64,000 nucleotides of DNA from Mycobacterium gordonae. Its GTDB lineage: Bacteria; Actinomycetota; Actinomycetes; Mycobacteriales; Mycobacteriaceae. The translations under genes and the position numbers were made by a program. The notes beneath the pieces were generated by a model. The model was not told where the DNA came from. It did no database searches and saw only the letters and a program-made list of their open reading frames with translations. This document shows, piece after piece, positions 61,653 to 64,000 of the stretch (positions are counted from its first letter, which is position 1; the number at the start of each line of letters is the position of its first letter). The stretch is taken from the NCBI RefSeq assembly GCF_001417955.2, contig NZ_LKTM01000310.1, positions 124,001 to 188,000 of the forward strand, read 5' to 3'.

Positions 61653-62219
61653 ATGGCGAAAGTGTTCTCCCATCTCGACGACTCGCTGCGGGCGTTCATC
61701 GACGAACAGGCGATGTTCTTCGTCGCGACCGCCCCCACCGAGGGCGGCCGAATCAATCTGTCCCCCAAGGGATACGCCGACACTTTCGCGGTGCTCGACG
61801 ACCACACGGTGGCCTACCTCGATCTGTTCGGCAGCGGCGTGGAAACGATTGCGCACCTGCGGGACAACGGCCGCATCACGCTGATGTTCTGCTCGTTCAC
61901 CCGAAACTCGCGCATCCTGCGGCTGTTCGGCACCGGCCGGGCGCTGCGCCCCGATGATGACGAATTCGCTGCTGTGAGAGCCCATTTCGGGGAGCTGCGG
62001 GCGGGCGTGCGGGCGGCCATCGTCGTCGATGTGGAACGGATCGCGGACGCGTGCGGGTTCGCGGTGCCCTACTACGAACTGGTCGACGAGCGTCCGGTGC
62101 TGGACAACTATCACAGCAAGCAGCCGCACGAGGCCTACGCCGGCACCATCGGACGCAATCAGCACAGCATCGACGGGCTGACCGGGCTGGACCCGGACCA
62201 CCCGCTGCCGCCCCGCTAG
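61653..62219 (+). CDS. Pyridoxamine 5'-phosphate oxidase-like (split-barrel) protein
   Basis: 188 residues from ATG 61653. FVATAPTEGGRINLSPKG near 23-40 is the split-barrel FMN/F420-binding signature of the PPOX-like family, followed by VAYLDLFGSGVETIAHLRDNGRITLMF. No ribosome site; TAGGCT ends 6 bases before the ATG, which fits a leaderless mycobacterial promoter (-10 TANNNT). Role unknown. Convergent with metK, with a strong hairpin between. Confidence 0.82.
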   Translation: MAKVFSHLDDSLRAFIDEQAMFFVATAPTEGGRINLSPKGYADTFAVLDDHTVAYLDLFGSGVETIAHLRDNGRITLMFCSFTRNSRILRLFGTGRALRPDDDEFAAVRAHFGELRAGVRAAIVVDVERIADACGFAVPYYELVDERPVLDNYHSKQPHEAYAGTIGRNQHSIDGLTGLDPDHPLPPR

Positions 62220-62243
62220 TGCGCGAGCTGGGGGCACCTCCCG

Positions 62244-62305
62244 TTCGCGAGCAGACGCAAACTCGCGCGCGGCGAAGCCGCGCAGTGCGAGTTTGCGTCT
62301 GCTCG
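62244..62305. terminator. Long perfect stem-loop between convergent genes
   Basis: Arms 62244-62264 and 62285-62305 are perfectly complementary over 21 bp; between them lies a second perfect hairpin with 7-bp arms (GCGCGGC-GAA-GCCGCGC, 62265-62281). It fills the 96-bp gap between the PPOX-like gene and metK, both of which end toward it. Most likely a bidirectional terminator or a dispersed palindromic repeat; no U-run follows, as usual in mycobacteria. Confidence 0.7.
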
Positions 62306-62315
62306 CGGGAGAACG

Positions 62316-63527
62316 CTAGATCGCGCGCTTGAGGTCGTCGACCTTGTCCAGCTGCTCCCAGGGCAGCTCGATGTCCGTCCGGCCGAAGTGCCCGTAGGCA
62401 GCCGTAGGCGCGTAGATCGGGCGCAGCAGGTCGAGGTCGCGGATGATCGCGCCGGGCCGCAGGTCGAACACCTCGGGGATGATCTTCTCGATCTTGACCG
62501 GGTCGACGGCCTCGGTGCCGAACGTCTCGATGAACAGCCCCACCGGGGCGGCCTTGCCGATGGCGTAGGCCACCTGGACCTCCACGCGCTCCGCCAGCCC
62601 GGCCGCAACGACGTTCTTGGCCACCCAGCGCATGGCGTACGCGGCCGACCGGTCCACCTTGGACGGGTCCTTGCCGGAGAACGCGCCGCCTCCGTGCCGG
62701 GCCCAGCCGCCGTAGGTGTCGACGATGATCTTGCGGCCCGTCAGGCCGGCGTCACCCATCGGCCCGCCCAGGACGAACTTCCCGGTCGGGTTGACCAGTA
62801 CGCGCGTCGACGACGAGTCCAGTGTCTCGTGGCCCAGTTCCTCCAGCACCGTCTGCAGCACGTGCCGGCGGATGTCGGGGTCCAGCGTGTTCTCCAGGTC
62901 GATGCCGTCGGCGTGCTGGGTCGAGACCACCACGGTGTCCAGCCGCACCGGAACGTTGTCCTCGTAGGCGATGGTCACCTGGGTCTTGCCGTCCGGCCGC
63001 AGGTAGTCCAGCGTGCCGTTCTTGCGGACCTCGGTCAGCTTGCGGGACAGCCGGTGGGCCAGCGCGATGGGCAGTGGCATCAGCTCGGGGGTGTCATTGA
63101 TCGCGTAGCCGAACATCAGGCCCTGGTCGCCGGCGCCCTGGGAGTCCAGCGGGTCCGCCGCACCCTCGACGCGGGCCTCGTGCGCCGTGTCGACGCCCTG
63201 GGCGATGTCCGGGGATTGCGCGCCGATGCCGATGTTGACCCCGCAGGACGCGCCGTCGAAGCCCTTCTCCGAAGAGTCGTAGCCGATGTCGAGGATCCGT
63301 GCGCGCACCGTGTTGGTGATGTCGGCGAACGCCTCTTTCGCGGACGTCGTCACCTCGCCCACCACGTGCACCTGCCCGGTGGTCACCAGCGTCTCGACCG
63401 CCACACGGGAGCGCGGGTCGCCCGCCAGCAGCGCGTCGAGGACCGAGTCACTGATCGCGTCACAGATCTTGTCTGGATGCCCCTCGGTCACCGACTCGCT
63501 GGTAAATAGCCGACCCTTCTCGCTCAC
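62316..63527 (-). CDS. metK: S-adenosylmethionine synthetase
   Basis: 403 residues from GTG 63527, the exact length of M. tuberculosis Met[13 protein letters not shown] near the start, the ATP motif [12 protein letters not shown], and the phosphate-binding [16 protein letters not shown]. Forms SAM from methionine and ATP. No SAM riboswitch recognised in the 139 bp upstream, which contain an AT-rich stretch (about 63565-63590) for the promoter. Downstream of coaBC as in other mycobacteria. Confidence 0.97.
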   Translation of the reverse strand: MSEKGRLFTSESVTEGHPDKICDAISDSVLDALLAGDPRSRVAVETLVTTGQVHVVGEVTTSAKEAFADITNTVRARILDIGYDSSEKGFDGASCGVNIGIGAQSPDIAQGVDTAHEARVEGAADPLDSQGAGDQGLMFGYAINDTPELMPLPIALAHRLSRKLTEVRKNGTLDYLRPDGKTQVTIAYEDNVPVRLDTVVVSTQHADGIDLENTLDPDIRRHVLQTVLEELGHETLDSSSTRVLVNPTGKFVLGGPMGDAGLTGRKIIVDTYGGWARHGGGAFSGKDPSKVDRSAAYAMRWVAKNVVAAGLAERVEVQVAYAIGKAAPVGLFIETFGTEAVDPVKIEKIIPEVFDLRPGAIIRDLDLLRPIYAPTAAYGHFGRTDIELPWEQLDKVDDLKRAI

Positions 63528-63666
63528 CCTGGTACGTCCTTCCAGTCCATGCCCGCCCAACTGTTAGTTAGGCGAATTATTTTTCACTGCCATCAAGCAA
63601 ACCGGACCCGACGGCCAGTCTGCAAATTCTCGGGGGTTCCCGACGGGCCACGCTGCCCGGCACACG

Positions 63667-64000
63667 TTATCTGTCTTCGGCGACGTCCCCGTGCAGGAAC
63701 GTGGCGATCGCATCAACGATACGGCTCGCCATCAAAGTCTTGGAGCCGTGCTGCAGCGCCGACTCGGTGCCGTCGGCAGCCAGCAGCCAGCCGTCGTTGC
63801 TGTCCACTTCGAATGCCCTGCCGTCACCGACGGCGTTGACGACCAGCAGATCGCAGCCCTTGCGCCGCAGCTTGGCGCGGGCGTGGAAGAGCACGTCGCC
63901 GTTGGCGTCACCGGTCTCGGCCGCGAACCCGACGATGGCGCGCATGTTGGGCAGCTGACCGTGTGAGCGGGCCTGCACCGCGCCGGCCAGCACGTCGTCG
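63667..64000 (-). CDS. coaBC: CoaBC (Dfp) C-terminal part, cut by the window edge
   Basis: The last 110 residues of the phosphopantothenoylcysteine synthetase domain, running off the window at 64000. Recognisable: IVGFAAETGD (binding CTP/phosphopantothenate), KLRRKGCDLLVVNAV and the closing SKTLMASRIVDAI. Position directly upstream of metK matches M. tuberculosis Rv1391. The decarboxylase domain with its flavin site is outside the window. Confidence 0.93.
   Translation of the reverse strand, partial: DDVLAGAVQARSHGQLPNMRAIVGFAAETGDANGDVLFHARAKLRRKGCDLLVVNAVGDGRAFEVDSNDGWLLAADGTESALQHGSKTLMASRIVDAIATFLHGDVAEDR

Noticed and set aside
62388-63509. Long open frame on the plus strand opposite metK
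   Set aside because: MetK is unmistakable on the other strand; the frame has no motif.
1-64000. Transposases, integrases, tRNA/rRNA genes, CRISPR arrays
   Set aside because: None recognised on either strand; no regularly spaced repeats and no recombinase motifs found.

Overview
The window looks like the chromosome of a non-tuberculous mycobacterium (Mycobacterium/Mycolicibacterium type). It is GC-rich and dense in GTG, TTG and ATGA/GTGA-overlap starts. Its right-hand 17 kb matches, in mirror orientation, the gene order I know from M. tuberculosis Rv1391-Rv1412: coaBC, metK, a Baeyer-Villiger-type monooxygenase, lipH, lipI, a YhhN-like membrane protein, priA, a MarR/methyltransferase pair, fmt, rsmB, rpe, ribD, P55, lprG and ribE.

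The left-hand 46.5 kb is an accessory catabolic island abutting ribE. It encodes acyl-CoA chemistry: three AMP-forming ligases, five acyl-CoA dehydrogenases (two with a complete FAD-domain motif, three degenerate), three MaoC hotdog proteins, a DUF35 protein, an Ltp2-type aldolase and two CaiB/BaiF CoA-transferases, one of them a two-domain fusion. It also has three P450s, three amidohydrolase-2 proteins, seven SDR-family proteins including one pseudoenzyme, four DapB-like NAD(P)-binding proteins, two F420-type LLM proteins, a mycofactocin-type SDR and an NDMA-type alcohol dehydrogenase. No transposase, tRNA, rRNA or CRISPR array was seen, and no gap exceeds about 240 bp.

Layout of the island. 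1-1.6 kb: crotonase tail and ligase. 1.7-5.5 kb: an operon of two tiny one-helix membrane peptides, a five-helix membrane protein, a one-helix protein with two cysteines, a pseudo-SDR/SDR pair and an LLM protein; I recognise no described system with this set. 5.7-16.9 kb: amidohydrolases with dehydrogenases, ligase and hydratase. 16.9-20.8 kb: CoA-transferase fusion and an aldehyde dehydrogenase interrupted by an amber codon. 21-27.8 kb: an operon paralogous to the cholesterol side-chain igr operon (P450, ACAD, MaoC, DUF35, ACAD, MaoC, Ltp2, TetR), with the ChsH2 equivalent split into two genes. 27.8-37.7 kb: CoA-transferase/P450, ligase, SDRs. 37.7-44.3 kb: a second module of P450, DapB-like proteins, an orphan binding-protein fold and a TetR. 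44.5-46.5 kb: SDR plus NDMA-type alcohol dehydrogenase.

Two regulatory signatures run through the island. An inverted repeat GAGAAY-N4-RTTCTC (motif A) lies at the 5' end of ten transcription units between 1.7 and 36 kb, including every divergent promoter there. A second repeat, CAACAT-N9-ATGTTG (motif B), marks 40.0-43.6 kb next to the second TetR gene. The simplest reading is two co-regulated catabolic modules. The first probably activates a carboxylic acid as a CoA thioester, dehydrogenates and hydrates it, and cleaves it by retro-aldol reaction as in steroid side-chain removal. The substrate cannot be read from the sequence.
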